Shown here piece after piece: positions 1 through 6,193 of a stretch of DNA of 8,523 bases. The position numbers and the translations under genes were made by a program. Below the pieces are notes generated by a model. That model was not told the DNA's origin. It made no database searches and worked only from the letters and a program-made list of their open reading frames with translations. The stretch covers positions 1 to 8,523 of the forward strand of contig DMEZ01000072.1 of NCBI GenBank assembly GCA_003450735.1, given 5' to 3'. This stretch comes from Elusimicrobiota bacterium. Lineage in GTDB: Bacteria; Elusimicrobiota; Elusimicrobia; UBA1565. Position 1 is the stretch's first letter, and each line of letters starts with the position of its first letter.

Positions 1-1267
1 GCACCCGGCCGCGGGCTGCGGGCCCGACCTCCACCCAGCAGAGGCCCGGCCCGGGATCCCGGTCGAGGGTCAAGCGCAGGAAGTGGTCCGTGGTGGCCGT
101 GACCCGGGGGGAGCGCTCCTCAACGACGGCCTGGCGCACGGAACCGGCCGCGGCCGAGGCGAAAGCCGTCCGGAGCCGCCGGTCGAGCGTCCGCAGGGCG
201 CCGGCCCGTCCGCTCAGGACGCTCTCCGGCAGCTGGCCTTCCAGGCCCGCGGCCGGAGTGCCCGGGCGGCGGGAGTAGCGGAACGCATGGAGCCCGGAGA
301 AGCCGACCCGGGAGAGCAGGTCGAGGGTCTCCTGGAACTCCTTTTCGGTCTCTCCGGGAAAGCCGGCCAGCACGTCCGTGAACAGGCCCGCCCCCGGGAA
401 GACCCCGCGCAGGGCCTCGACCCGGCGCTCGAAATAGCCCGCGTTGTACCAGCGGCCCATCCGCTTGAGGACCGCGTCCGAGCCGGACTGCACGGGCAGG
501 TGGAAGGAGGGGCAGAACTTTTCTTCCGCCTCGGCCGCGGCCTTCAGGAAGCGGGCGCTCACGTCGGAGACCTCGAGCGAGGAGAGGCGCAGGCGGAAAT
601 CCCCCGGCAAACGGCAGAGCCGGGCGATGAGGTCGGGCAGGGAGAGCGTCCCCGAGCGCCAGCGGCCCAGGCGGATGCCGCAGAGCACCAGCTCGGGGAC
701 CCCGGCGGCGATGAGCCCGCGGCACTCCTCCTCGAGGGCCTCGAGCGGCTTGCTCCAGAGCTCGGGCCGCACGGAGGGGACGATGCAGTAGGTGCAGCCC
801 ATGTCGCAGCCGTCCTGCACCTTGACGAAGGCGCGGGCATGGCCGTGGAAGCGCTCCAGCCCCCCCGGCCTGGGGGCGCAGCCGAGCAGCCCCGGGATGG
901 AGTCCTTCTCCCGGTTGGGCACGACGATCGCGGAGGGGGCGGCCTCGAGCACCTCGCGCTCCGCCCTCGTGGCGAGACAGCCGGTCACGACGATGCGGGC
1001 GGCCGGGTTGCGGCGGCTGATCCGACGCAGGAGGGTCAGGGCGTCCCTGTCGGCCTCCCCGGTCACGCTGCAGGTGTTGAGGACGCAGAGGTCGGCGGCC
1101 TCGAAGTCGTCGGTGAGGACGTCTCCATCGGAGACGAGCCCCTCCCGCAGGGCCTCGGTCTCGTACTGGTTGACGCGGCAGCCGAAGGTCTTGAGGAAAT
1201 ACTTGACTGGAATATCCTCCCGATTGCGGGGTATGAAGCAGGGACGTTTCGGACTTGAGGACGGCAT
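1..1267 (-). CDS. mtaB: MtaB, tRNA t6A37 methylthiotransferase (radical SAM), C-terminus cut by window edge
   Basis: Role (family knowledge): methylthiolates N6-threonylcarbamoyladenosine at position 37 of ANN-decoding tRNAs to ms2t6A, using S-adenosylmethionine and two 4Fe-4S clusters, in the cytoplasm. Seen: 422 codons are present. The N-terminal UPF0004 domain has its three cluster cysteines at about C30 (KTFGCRVNQYETEA), C66 (NTCSV) and C97 (VTGCLA). The radical-SAM motif CDMGCTYC gives C154, C158 and C161. HLPVQSGSDAVLKRMGR (256-272) and DVLAGFPGETEKEF (298-311) are typical of the family. Residues from about 376 look like the start of a TRAM domain. The GCxVNQYETEA signature favours MtaB over MiaB or RimO. 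Odd: the usual RGxxRSR segment after the radical-SAM cysteines reads RPELWSK. The start is uncertain. ATG at 1267 is the only standard start near the domain, but its GGAGG lies 18 bases upstream. A GGGAGG at 1216-1221 lies just before an ATT (1211-1213) that would give a family-like N-terminus. All genes here run in the same direction, so mtaB may also be reached by read-through from the regulator gene upstream. Confidence 0.93.
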   Translation of the reverse strand, partial: MPSSSPKRPCFIPRNREDIPVKYFLKTFGCRVNQYETEALREGLVSDGDVLTDDFEAADLCVLNTCSVTGEADRDALTLLRRISRRNPAARIVVTGCLATRAEREVLEAAPSAIVVPNREKDSIPGLLGCAPRPGGLERFHGHARAFVKVQDGCDMGCTYCIVPSVRPELWSKPLEALEEECRGLIAAGVPELVLCGIRLGRWRSGTLSLPDLIARLCRLPGDFRLRLSSLEVSDVSARFLKAAAEAEEKFCPSFHLPVQSGSDAVLKRMGRWYNAGYFERRVEALRGVFPGAGLFTDVLAGFPGETEKEFQETLDLLSRVGFSGLHAFRYSRRPGTPAAGLEGQLPESVLSGRAGALRTLDRRLRTAFASAAAGSVRQAVVEERSPRVTATTDHFLRLTLDRDPGPGLCWVEVGPAARGRV

Positions 1268-1271
1268 TATA
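1266..1271 (-). promoter_or_regulatory. Candidate -10 box (TATAAT) at the mtaB 5' end
   Basis: The minus strand reads a perfect TATAAT here, overlapping the first bases of the ATG at 1265-1267. An 18-base spacing puts CTGATG at the -35 position, a three-of-six match, so the -35 is weak. If used, transcription would begin near 1259, downstream of that ATG, and translation would have to start further in, close to the GGGAGG at 1216-1221. The match could be chance in this AT-richer gap. Confidence 0.35.
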
Positions 1272-1386
1272 CAGTTTCTAGTCGGCCTCCATCAGCAGCT
1301 CAGGAACAGCTTGGTACAACTTGCTGCATCCATGAATCGCCCCGTCGATCCTGATACGAGCTTGCTATTACCGGCTCTTAAGCTGT
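1268..1386. other. Intergenic gap between the AlbA_2 regulator gene and mtaB
   Basis: These 119 bases separate the regulator's TGA from the first in-frame ATG of mtaB. They are richer in A+T than mtaB itself. Apart from the TATAAT at the mtaB end I see no convincing rho-independent terminator, RNA gene or repeat. The plus strand has CTGATAC at 1351-1357, a partial match to the TACTTGATAC seen upstream of the regulator, too weak to call as a site. Confidence 0.5.
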
Positions 1387-3099
1387 TCATTGCCTGATGC
1401 GGTAAGACTGCTTCGGGCTGTGCTTGTTCTTCTCGGTGCCTTCCAGCACGCCCATCTTGAGGAGCTCGCGCACGATGACCCTGGCATAAGGCGTAGACAG
1501 CTTGCAACCCTCGACGATCTGCTTGATGCTGACCGTACCTTGTTTTTGAACGAAGCCGAAAACCATCCGGTGTCGAGGCTTCCAATCAGCCGCCTTCGGC
1601 GGCAGAGTGGCCACGCTGAAGGCCGGAGCAAGCTCGTAGACGGCCCAGCGCCTCGAGCCGAGCTGATTTATCAATCCCAGCTCACGAAGGCCTGCAAGAT
1701 CCGCGGTCGCCATGCGCGAATCGCACTGATTCAGCCGGCTGTAGTCCAGATTCCGGATCGTGTGATGCTTTTTCAGCAGAGCCAGGGCCAGCCTTTGGCC
1801 GTCATTCAGAGGGAAGCCGGCGAACTGATTGAGCCAATCCACTGTCGCCTCATCAAGAAGGGACTCATTGGAGAACGTAACGCGGAAGTAGGTCCTGCCG
1901 TCTTCAAACTCGGGGGGCGGCAGGTGAGCCTTGGCCAATTGCGCGCTCACCGTACGTATTCCCGATCCGCGGTTCTCAGCGAGCCCGATCTCCTCGAGCA
2001 TGCGCATCAAAAAGACGTTCCGCGATGCCTGAACGCCCGCCTCGCCCAAAGTCTCCTCCGTTACAGGACCGAAAAGCCCGCCGGGGCTCTGAACCACCAG
2101 GCCATCGGAGAACATCTTGACCTGCACCTGGCTTCCCAAAGCGCCTGGGCCGTAGTCCCTATGGCCGACGGCGTTGACCAAGACCTCTCTAAGGGCGAGC
2201 TCGGGATACTCCGTGATCACTTCCGACATAAGGCCGGTCTTGAGCGTTCTCTGTTGCATGTTGCGTCGGATAACGTCCAGCGCGCCCTCCAGCATGTCCG
2301 GAATAGTGCCCTCGATCTTCTGATTCTCGATGATCTGTGATGCATCGCGGGACCCCTCCTTGATGGTTCCCGAGTACCTGACCACGGTGATGCAGAGATT
2401 GGGAGATTCGCCCTGGGGATATTTGCCGAACATCAGCAGGCCGGCCATGCTGGGCGCAACCGCCGGCTCTGCCCCTCTGCGGCAGGCGATCTTGTAGGTC
2501 CGCGAGAGGGCCTCTTCCGATTGGTTCAAATGTTTCGCGTGAGGCCGCCGCTCTCGCAAAGAGGCAAAGAATCTCTTGATCCGCTCCTGATCCATCGCGT
2601 CCCACCCGACGCGCACGGCGGGCCTGATGTCCTCCTCCGGCTGCCCCCTCGCCGCGATGAAATTCTGCACCTCGTAGTCGGTCATGACACGGTCGCTGTC
2701 GCCCACGCGAATGAAGGCGCCTGATGGCAAGCCCTTGGGCCGGTGAAAGCACGGCTTTTGATGGCGCTCGCACTCGGGAATCGACACGACCAGAACCCGC
2801 TTCCCCCTTTCCACCGGGAACGTGTCGAAGGCTGGCCGCATCGGCGGCTCCATCTCCGCACAGACATTCCCTATATCGCGTTGGAGAGCATCCAGGTGCT
2901 TCAAGCCAGTGGGCTGGAAAAGGTCGGGGGACAGGCCCAGGATCAAGGTGCCGCCGCCGGAGCGATTCGCTAGGGCGGAAAATGACTGCCACAACCGGGT
3001 CGGAGTTCCACCGGAGGCGTCCTTGACCTCGATATCATCCAGTTCGGAGCCCCTCTCTCTGAGGCTCTTCAGCAACTCATCAAAATCCACTTTGAGCAT
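1387..3099 (-). CDS. AlbA_2 / Schlafen-type ATP-binding transcriptional regulator (COG2865-like)
   Basis: Seen, 570 residues: an N-terminal AlbA_2-like domain (about 15-150) with the hallmark E24-V-K26 and the LANRSGGGTLILG strand (43-55). A middle linker region follows. Then comes a GHKL/Bergerat ATPase domain (HATPase_c_4 type, about 295-410), with its N-box in YPELALREVLVNAVGHRDY (298-316; E305 and N309), SDGLVVQSPGG (331-341) and a glycine lid at ENRGSGIR (375-382). Two winged-helix-like segments follow at about 433-490 and 507-569. Family knowledge: such proteins are annotated as putative DNA-binding regulators; some occur near mobile or defence genes, and substrates are mostly unknown. 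Start: ATG at 3099 is chosen because GGAGGA lies three bases upstream; the ATG at 3126 overlaps the -10 box. Oddities: clearly lower G+C than its neighbours (spot counts of 60-base lines gave about 50-63%, against 67-77% in flanking genes) and a private promoter, so I infer horizontal acquisition. It has no gene partner of its own here. Which DNA or ligand it binds cannot be read from sequence. Confidence 0.9.
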   Translation of the reverse strand: MLKVDFDELLKSLRERGSELDDIEVKDASGGTPTRLWQSFSALANRSGGGTLILGLSPDLFQPTGLKHLDALQRDIGNVCAEMEPPMRPAFDTFPVERGKRVLVVSIPECERHQKPCFHRPKGLPSGAFIRVGDSDRVMTDYEVQNFIAARGQPEEDIRPAVRVGWDAMDQERIKRFFASLRERRPHAKHLNQSEEALSRTYKIACRRGAEPAVAPSMAGLLMFGKYPQGESPNLCITVVRYSGTIKEGSRDASQIIENQKIEGTIPDMLEGALDVIRRNMQQRTLKTGLMSEVITEYPELALREVLVNAVGHRDYGPGALGSQVQVKMFSDGLVVQSPGGLFGPVTEETLGEAGVQASRNVFLMRMLEEIGLAENRGSGIRTVSAQLAKAHLPPPEFEDGRTYFRVTFSNESLLDEATVDWLNQFAGFPLNDGQRLALALLKKHHTIRNLDYSRLNQCDSRMATADLAGLRELGLINQLGSRRWAVYELAPAFSVATLPPKAADWKPRHRMVFGFVQKQGTVSIKQIVEGCKLSTPYARVIVRELLKMGVLEGTEKNKHSPKQSYRIRQ

Positions 3100-3102
3100 T
3101 GG

Positions 3103-3108
3103 TCCTCC
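3103..3108 (-). promoter_or_regulatory. Ribosome binding site deciding the regulator start
   Basis: The minus strand reads GGAGGA, then CCA, then ATG. This near-perfect Shine-Dalgarno sequence makes the ATG at 3099 the start, rather than the in-frame ATG at 3126, which overlaps the promoter and would lie upstream of the predicted transcription start. Confidence 0.8.
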
Positions 3109-3110
3109 GC

Positions 3111-3156
3111 TACTTGATACATACATGATAATTTATTATTGAGTTACTATCAAGTA
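3111..3156. repeat. Three-copy 9-bp motif over the regulator promoter (candidate operator)
   Basis: On the plus strand TACTTGATA lies at 3111-3119 and TACATGATA, identical in eight of nine bases, at 3122-3130, a direct repeat with an 11-base period, about one helical turn. The exact inverse TATCAAGTA lies at 3148-3156. The inverted copy contains the -35 box, the middle copy contains the -10 box, and the first copy covers the predicted transcription start. One arm of the inverted pair lies upstream of the start, so this is a DNA-level signal rather than an RNA hairpin. Binding by the regulator encoded just downstream is an inference. Confidence 0.6.
3125..3153 (-). promoter_or_regulatory. Sigma-70-type promoter of the AlbA_2 regulator gene
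   Basis: On the minus strand TTGATA (3148-3153) is followed by exactly 17 bases (3131-3147) and TATCAT (3125-3130). Four of six -35 bases and five of six -10 bases match consensus. The spacer is very AT-rich and includes the small dyad ATAAT-TT-ATTAT (3128-3139). Initiation is expected near 3118, leaving a leader of about 18 bases before the ATG at 3099 that carries the ribosome binding site. Confidence 0.7.
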
Positions 3157-3175
3157 TCGATTGGACACTCCCAGC

Positions 3176-3187
3176 GTAAGGGCTTAC
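3176..3187. other. Small dyad GTAAG-GG-CTTAC between the phosphoesterase gene and the regulator promoter
   Basis: Five-base arms around a two-base centre lie 17 bases past the phosphoesterase stop codon. No run of T follows on the minus strand, and a two-base loop cannot close, so this is not a convincing terminator. It sits near the boundary where base composition changes and may simply be chance. Confidence 0.2.
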
Positions 3188-3203
3188 TACGGAGACGCGA
3201 CCT

Positions 3204-4316
3204 TCACGGAGCCCTCAGCACGATGAGCGGGACCTCCGTGCGGGTGAGCCAGCGCATCGGGGGGCCCCACTGGCCCGTCCCCTGGCTCACGTAGAGCGCC
3301 GACGCGCCGCGCCGATAGAGCCCGTAGAGGTAGCGGTACTGCAGGCGCACGAAGAAGCCGAAGGGGAAGATCTGCCCGCGGTGGGTGTGGCCCGAGAGCA
3401 TGAGCCCCACCTTCTTCTCGGCGGCCAGGTCGAACATCAGGGGCTGGTGCGAGAGGAACAGGGAGGGCTTGGAGGGATCGAGACGCGAGAGCAGGGCGTC
3501 CACCTCCGCGCGCGGGATGCGCGCGGCCATGAGGTCGTCCACCCCCGCGACCTGAAGGCCTCCGGGCAGCTCGACGATCTCGCCTCGCAGCAGACGCGCA
3601 CCGCAGCCCTTGAAGCACTCGAGGGACTTCGAGAGGCCGTGGTAGAACTCGTGGTTGCCGAGCACGGCGAGGACCCCGAGCCGCGCGCGAAAACCGGCTC
3701 CGGCGCGCTCGATGGCCCCTTCGTCGACGGAACTCGGGTCGACGAGGTCCCCGGTCAGCACGAGGAGGTCGGGGGCCAGCGCGTTGACCTGCTCCACGAG
3801 GGCGGGAAGCCTGCGCGGGGGCACCGTGGTGCCCAGGTGCAGGTCGGAGATCTGCGCGATCTTGAAGCCGTCGAGCTCCCTGGGGAGGTTCGGGAGGACG
3901 ACCTCGAGGCGGTGGACCAAAGGCGGACGGGAGGCGTTCCAGTACGCGTAGGCGCTCGAGAGGAGCGTGAGAGCCAGGACGGCCGGGCCGGCCCAGGGCC
4001 GGACCCTCTCCGCGAGGCCGGCCCAGCGCGCGAGAAGGAGGACCCCGTCGCTGAAAGCAGCGTACGAGAGCCAGATGAGGAGCGCCCCCGTCCAGACGTA
4101 CATCGCGTAGGCCAGCCACTCCGCCGCCCCGCTGCCGTGCCTCAGCCAGTAGATGGAGAGCGGGAAGAGCAGCGCGAGCGCCAGCACGGCGATGCGGAGG
4201 GTCTGCGGAGCCACGGGCAGGCCGGGGAAGCTGCGCAGCAGCCAGAACGCGACGTAATACTGCATCCCGAGATAGACCAGGATGACGGCGGAGATGAAAG
4301 CCAGCATGGCGAGCAT
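3204..4316 (-). CDS. Membrane-anchored calcineurin-like metallophosphoesterase (YkuE/YaeI/LpxG type)
   Basis: Seen, 370 residues: about four hydrophobic segments (roughly 3-28, 40-58, 66-88 and 108-126), then a phosphoesterase domain from about 133. Its metal and catalytic motifs are complete: SDLHLG (D158, H160), TGDLVD (G189, D190), LGNHEF (N221, H222), SHQP (H290) and SGHTHRGQ (H310, H312). Family knowledge: the fold uses two metal ions to hydrolyse phosphoester or pyrophosphate bonds. Relatives include Bacillus YkuE, E. coli YaeI and chlamydial LpxG, which cleaves UDP-2,3-diacylglucosamine in lipid A synthesis. A membrane-lipid substrate is therefore possible but unproven, and no other lipid A gene is in view. 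Start: ATG at 4316, five bases after the stop of the upstream gene; ATG at 4307 is an alternative. There is no clear Shine-Dalgarno sequence, so coupling to the upstream gene is likely. Confidence 0.9.
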   Translation of the reverse strand: MLAMLAFISAVILVYLGMQYYVAFWLLRSFPGLPVAPQTLRIAVLALALLFPLSIYWLRHGSGAAEWLAYAMYVWTGALLIWLSYAAFSDGVLLLARWAGLAERVRPWAGPAVLALTLLSSAYAYWNASRPPLVHRLEVVLPNLPRELDGFKIAQISDLHLGTTVPPRRLPALVEQVNALAPDLLVLTGDLVDPSSVDEGAIERAGAGFRARLGVLAVLGNHEFYHGLSKSLECFKGCGARLLRGEIVELPGGLQVAGVDDLMAARIPRAEVDALLSRLDPSKPSLFLSHQPLMFDLAAEKKVGLMLSGHTHRGQIFPFGFFVRLQYRYLYGLYRRGASALYVSQGTGQWGPPMRWLTRTEVPLIVLRAP

Positions 4317-4321
4317 GGAGG

Positions 4322-5287
4322 TCAGGGCACGCGCACGACCGAGCCGACCTCGAGCACGCTCTCGGCGGGCAGAGGCGACTCCTTCGATGCCCGCTTCTCA
4401 GACCGGTACACGAGCAGGAGGGCGCTCAGGAACTGGCGCTTCGGGTCGGCCGGCATGGGCATCTCGCGCCAGTTCTCGAAGACCATCGGCTCCTTGGGCA
4501 CCTTGAGCAGGGCTTCGCCGTCGTCGAAATAGCGGTACTTCCCAGGCTCGGGGCCGTCCACGGCCTTAAGGCGCTTCTCGTAGGCCGCGAGCAGCTCCTC
4601 GTGGAAAGCACGGACCCCCGCGACGCTCGGCGTCAGATAGAGGGAGGAGAAGGGCACGCGCCGGTCGAAATCCTTCTGTCCGGCCTTGGACACGACGAGC
4701 GGAGGGAAGGGGTGCTCCGCCGTGAACGTCCGGTCGGCCTTGTCGATGAAGCCCGCCTTCACGGAGAGGTTCCTCCCGCGCGAGACGAACGCCCTCAGAG
4801 TCTTCGAGCCGGACAGCCGCTCGAGATGGTACGCCTTGAGGATCGGCAGGACGGAGTCCTTCGGGGAGAAGGCCTTGGGATACTCGAAGAGCTTGAGGTA
4901 GAGCTTATAGTCCTTGGGAGGCTCCCTCCCCGGCAGAGGGAAGCCGAGGGCCAGGATGCTCTCCAGGTTGATGTTGTCGATGTCCGGGGAGTGGGACGGG
5001 GCATAGCCCAAGGAGCGCGGGGTCTCGGTCTTCCCCTCGGGCGGCACGAGGCCCGGTAGAGTGGCGAGTTGGAATCGCTGGGGCTCATCGATGCGCCAAG
5101 AACCGACCTCGGGGTCGACCCTCGGAGTGGAGACGGTCTTGGTGAAGGCTGTGAAAGGCGACAGCATCAAGCTCAAAGACACGACGATGGCCCGCGACCT
5201 CGGACTCCCTTCAAGAAAAACCGACTCGAGGCACGTAAGCGCGCGCAGTCGGCAGGTCGAGCTGAAATAATGTTTATCCTGAAACAT
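4322..5287 (-). CDS. Hypothetical protein, possibly exported, about 321 residues
   Basis: I do not recognise the family. Seen: with ATG at 5287 the product has 321 residues, with one hydrophobic stretch at about 33-49 (AIVVSLSLMLSPFTAFT) preceded by arginines (RSPRSR-like, about 27-32), compatible with a signal peptide or membrane anchor that has an unusually long leader. The rest is soluble, proline-rich in its first third, with a mixed charged C-terminal half and a helical segment at about 225-243. No cysteine pairs, repeats or catalytic signature stand out. Evidence that it is real: a 964-base open frame in the direction of all neighbours, plausible protein-like composition, and a stop five bases before the phosphoesterase start, suggesting a shared transcript. 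Start: an AAGGTG lies 12 bases upstream of ATG 5287, which is weak. GTG at 5302 and ATG at 5416 are in-frame alternatives; the latter would run into the gap after rsmE. Residues before about 27 look less protein-like and could be non-coding. Confidence 0.65.
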   Translation of the reverse strand: MFQDKHYFSSTCRLRALTCLESVFLEGSPRSRAIVVSLSLMLSPFTAFTKTVSTPRVDPEVGSWRIDEPQRFQLATLPGLVPPEGKTETPRSLGYAPSHSPDIDNINLESILALGFPLPGREPPKDYKLYLKLFEYPKAFSPKDSVLPILKAYHLERLSGSKTLRAFVSRGRNLSVKAGFIDKADRTFTAEHPFPPLVVSKAGQKDFDRRVPFSSLYLTPSVAGVRAFHEELLAAYEKRLKAVDGPEPGKYRYFDDGEALLKVPKEPMVFENWREMPMPADPKRQFLSALLLVYRSEKRASKESPLPAESVLEVGSVVRVP

Positions 5288-5301
5288 CTTTTTGACATTC
5301 A

Positions 5302-5317
5302 CCTTGCCTGGGCAAGG
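5302..5317. promoter_or_regulatory. 16-bp dyad CCTTGCC-TG-GGCAAGG upstream of the hypothetical gene
   Basis: Perfect seven-base arms with a two-base centre, ending 15 bases upstream of the chosen ATG at 5287, in an AT-richer gap. No T-tract follows on the minus strand, so a terminator is unlikely. A protein-binding operator or a leader hairpin that affects the ribosome site (the AAGGTG is in one arm) are both possible. No confident promoter pair could be assigned nearby; TTGTCA is present further upstream without a good -10 at the right spacing. Confidence 0.35.
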
Positions 5318-5401
5318 CAGAACAGAAAAAGTGTTTTGATATCCTGCATTTTCAGCTATCGTCCTGACAAGACGCAGACATAGCTGCGACTCCCTCGTTC
5401 C

Positions 5402-5430
5402 GTGAAGGCTCGCCATGAGCCCGTAATCAC
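5402..5430 (-). terminator. Hairpin after rsmE, weak terminator candidate
   Basis: Starting eight bases after the rsmE stop, the minus strand can pair GGCTC with GAGCC across a five-base loop (5407-5421), and an outer GTGA with TCAC separated by unequal internal loops. No U-rich tail follows, so intrinsic termination would be inefficient. It marks the end of the dnaK-dnaJ-rsmE block and the start of an AT-richer gap (5288-5437) in which I see nothing else beyond the dyad near 5310. Confidence 0.3.
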
Positions 5431-5437
5431 CGGATCG

Positions 5438-6193
5438 CTACAGGCTTCCCAGGTCGTGCAGGATGAGCGCGGAGGCGACGATGGCCGCGGTCTCGCCGCG
5501 CAGGGTGGTCGCCTTCAGGTGGAAGAGGTGGGCTCCCTCCACCTCGGCGAGCTCGGCCTCCTCCTTGGTGAAGCCCCCCTCGGGCCCGACGAAGAGGCTC
5601 ACGTCGAGGGACTCCTTCTGCTGGCGGTGCCGGGCGAGGGTCTCCTGCAGGGAGGCCGAGGCCCCGGAGGACTTGGGCCAGCCCATGAGGGTGAGGCCCG
5701 AGTGGATGGCCTCGGCGATGGCGTCGCGGAAATGGGCGGGGGCCTTGAGCTCGGGCAAATCCGCGCGGCCGCACTGCTTGGCCGCGGCGACGAGGATCTT
5801 GTTCCAGCGTTCGAGCTTGCGGCCCGAGGACTCCTCCCGCAGCTGGACCACGGTGCGCGGGGTCAGGACGGGGACGATGACCGAGACGCCGACCTCCGTG
5901 GCCTTCTCGAGCGCCCACTCGAAGCGCGAGGCCTTCAAGAGGCCCAGGTACAGACTCAGGCGCACCTTCGTGCTCTTCTTGGCGGCGTGCAGGACCCCGG
6001 TGATGCGCCCCTCGACCGCGTCCTCCCCCACCGTCTCGATGACGCCGCTGTAGCGCCCGCCCTTGCCGTCGAAGACCTCGATGGCCTCGCCTTCGCGGCA
6101 GCGCATCACCTTGGAAACGTGGAACGCCTCGGGCCCCCGCAGGACGAAGCGCTCCGGGCTCAGGTCCTCCGGCGCGACCAGGAACTGGGGCAT
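5438..6193 (-). CDS. rsmE: RsmE, 16S rRNA m3U1498 methyltransferase
   Basis: Role (family knowledge): SPOUT-class enzyme that methylates N3 of U1498 in 16S rRNA of the assembled 30S subunit, using S-adenosylmethionine. Seen, 251 residues, a normal family length: an N-terminal PUA-like RNA-binding part with HVSKVMRCREGE (25-36), then the SPOUT domain with ALEKATEVGV (94-103), RWNKILVAAAKQCGR (129-143), the SAM-knot GPEGGF (203-208) and TLRGETAAIVA (230-240). Start: ATG at 6193, giving the family-typical MPQFLVAPE opening. Its A is the last base of the dnaJ stop (TGATG), so translation is probably coupled to dnaJ. The reading frame remains open far upstream in the third frame of dnaJ and dnaK, but that extension is a composition artefact. 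prmA, which often lies between dnaJ and rsmE, is absent here. Confidence 0.96.
   Translation of the reverse strand: MPQFLVAPEDLSPERFVLRGPEAFHVSKVMRCREGEAIEVFDGKGGRYSGVIETVGEDAVEGRITGVLHAAKKSTKVRLSLYLGLLKASRFEWALEKATEVGVSVIVPVLTPRTVVQLREESSGRKLERWNKILVAAAKQCGRADLPELKAPAHFRDAIAEAIHSGLTLMGWPKSSGASASLQETLARHRQQKESLDVSLFVGPEGGFTKEEAELAEVEGAHLFHLKATTLRGETAAIVASALILHDLGSL

Noticed and set aside
83..1258. 391-codon plus-strand frame opposite mtaB
   Set aside because: Its composition is Gly/Ala/Glu/Arg-rich with no domain, and the minus strand carries an unambiguous MtaB with all cysteine motifs.
1390..2340. 316-codon plus-strand frame opposite the AlbA_2 regulator
   Set aside because: The opposite strand shows clear AlbA_2 and Bergerat ATPase motifs, a ribosome site and a promoter. 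The plus-strand product has no recognisable features.
3100..3126. Upstream ATG at 3126 as start of the regulator
   Set aside because: It overlaps the -10 box and lacks a ribosome site, while the ATG at 3099 follows GGAGGA by three bases.
5291..5296. Plus-strand TTGACA-like -35 box in the rsmE downstream gap
   Set aside because: No suitable -10 follows at 16-18 bases, and no plus-strand gene follows.
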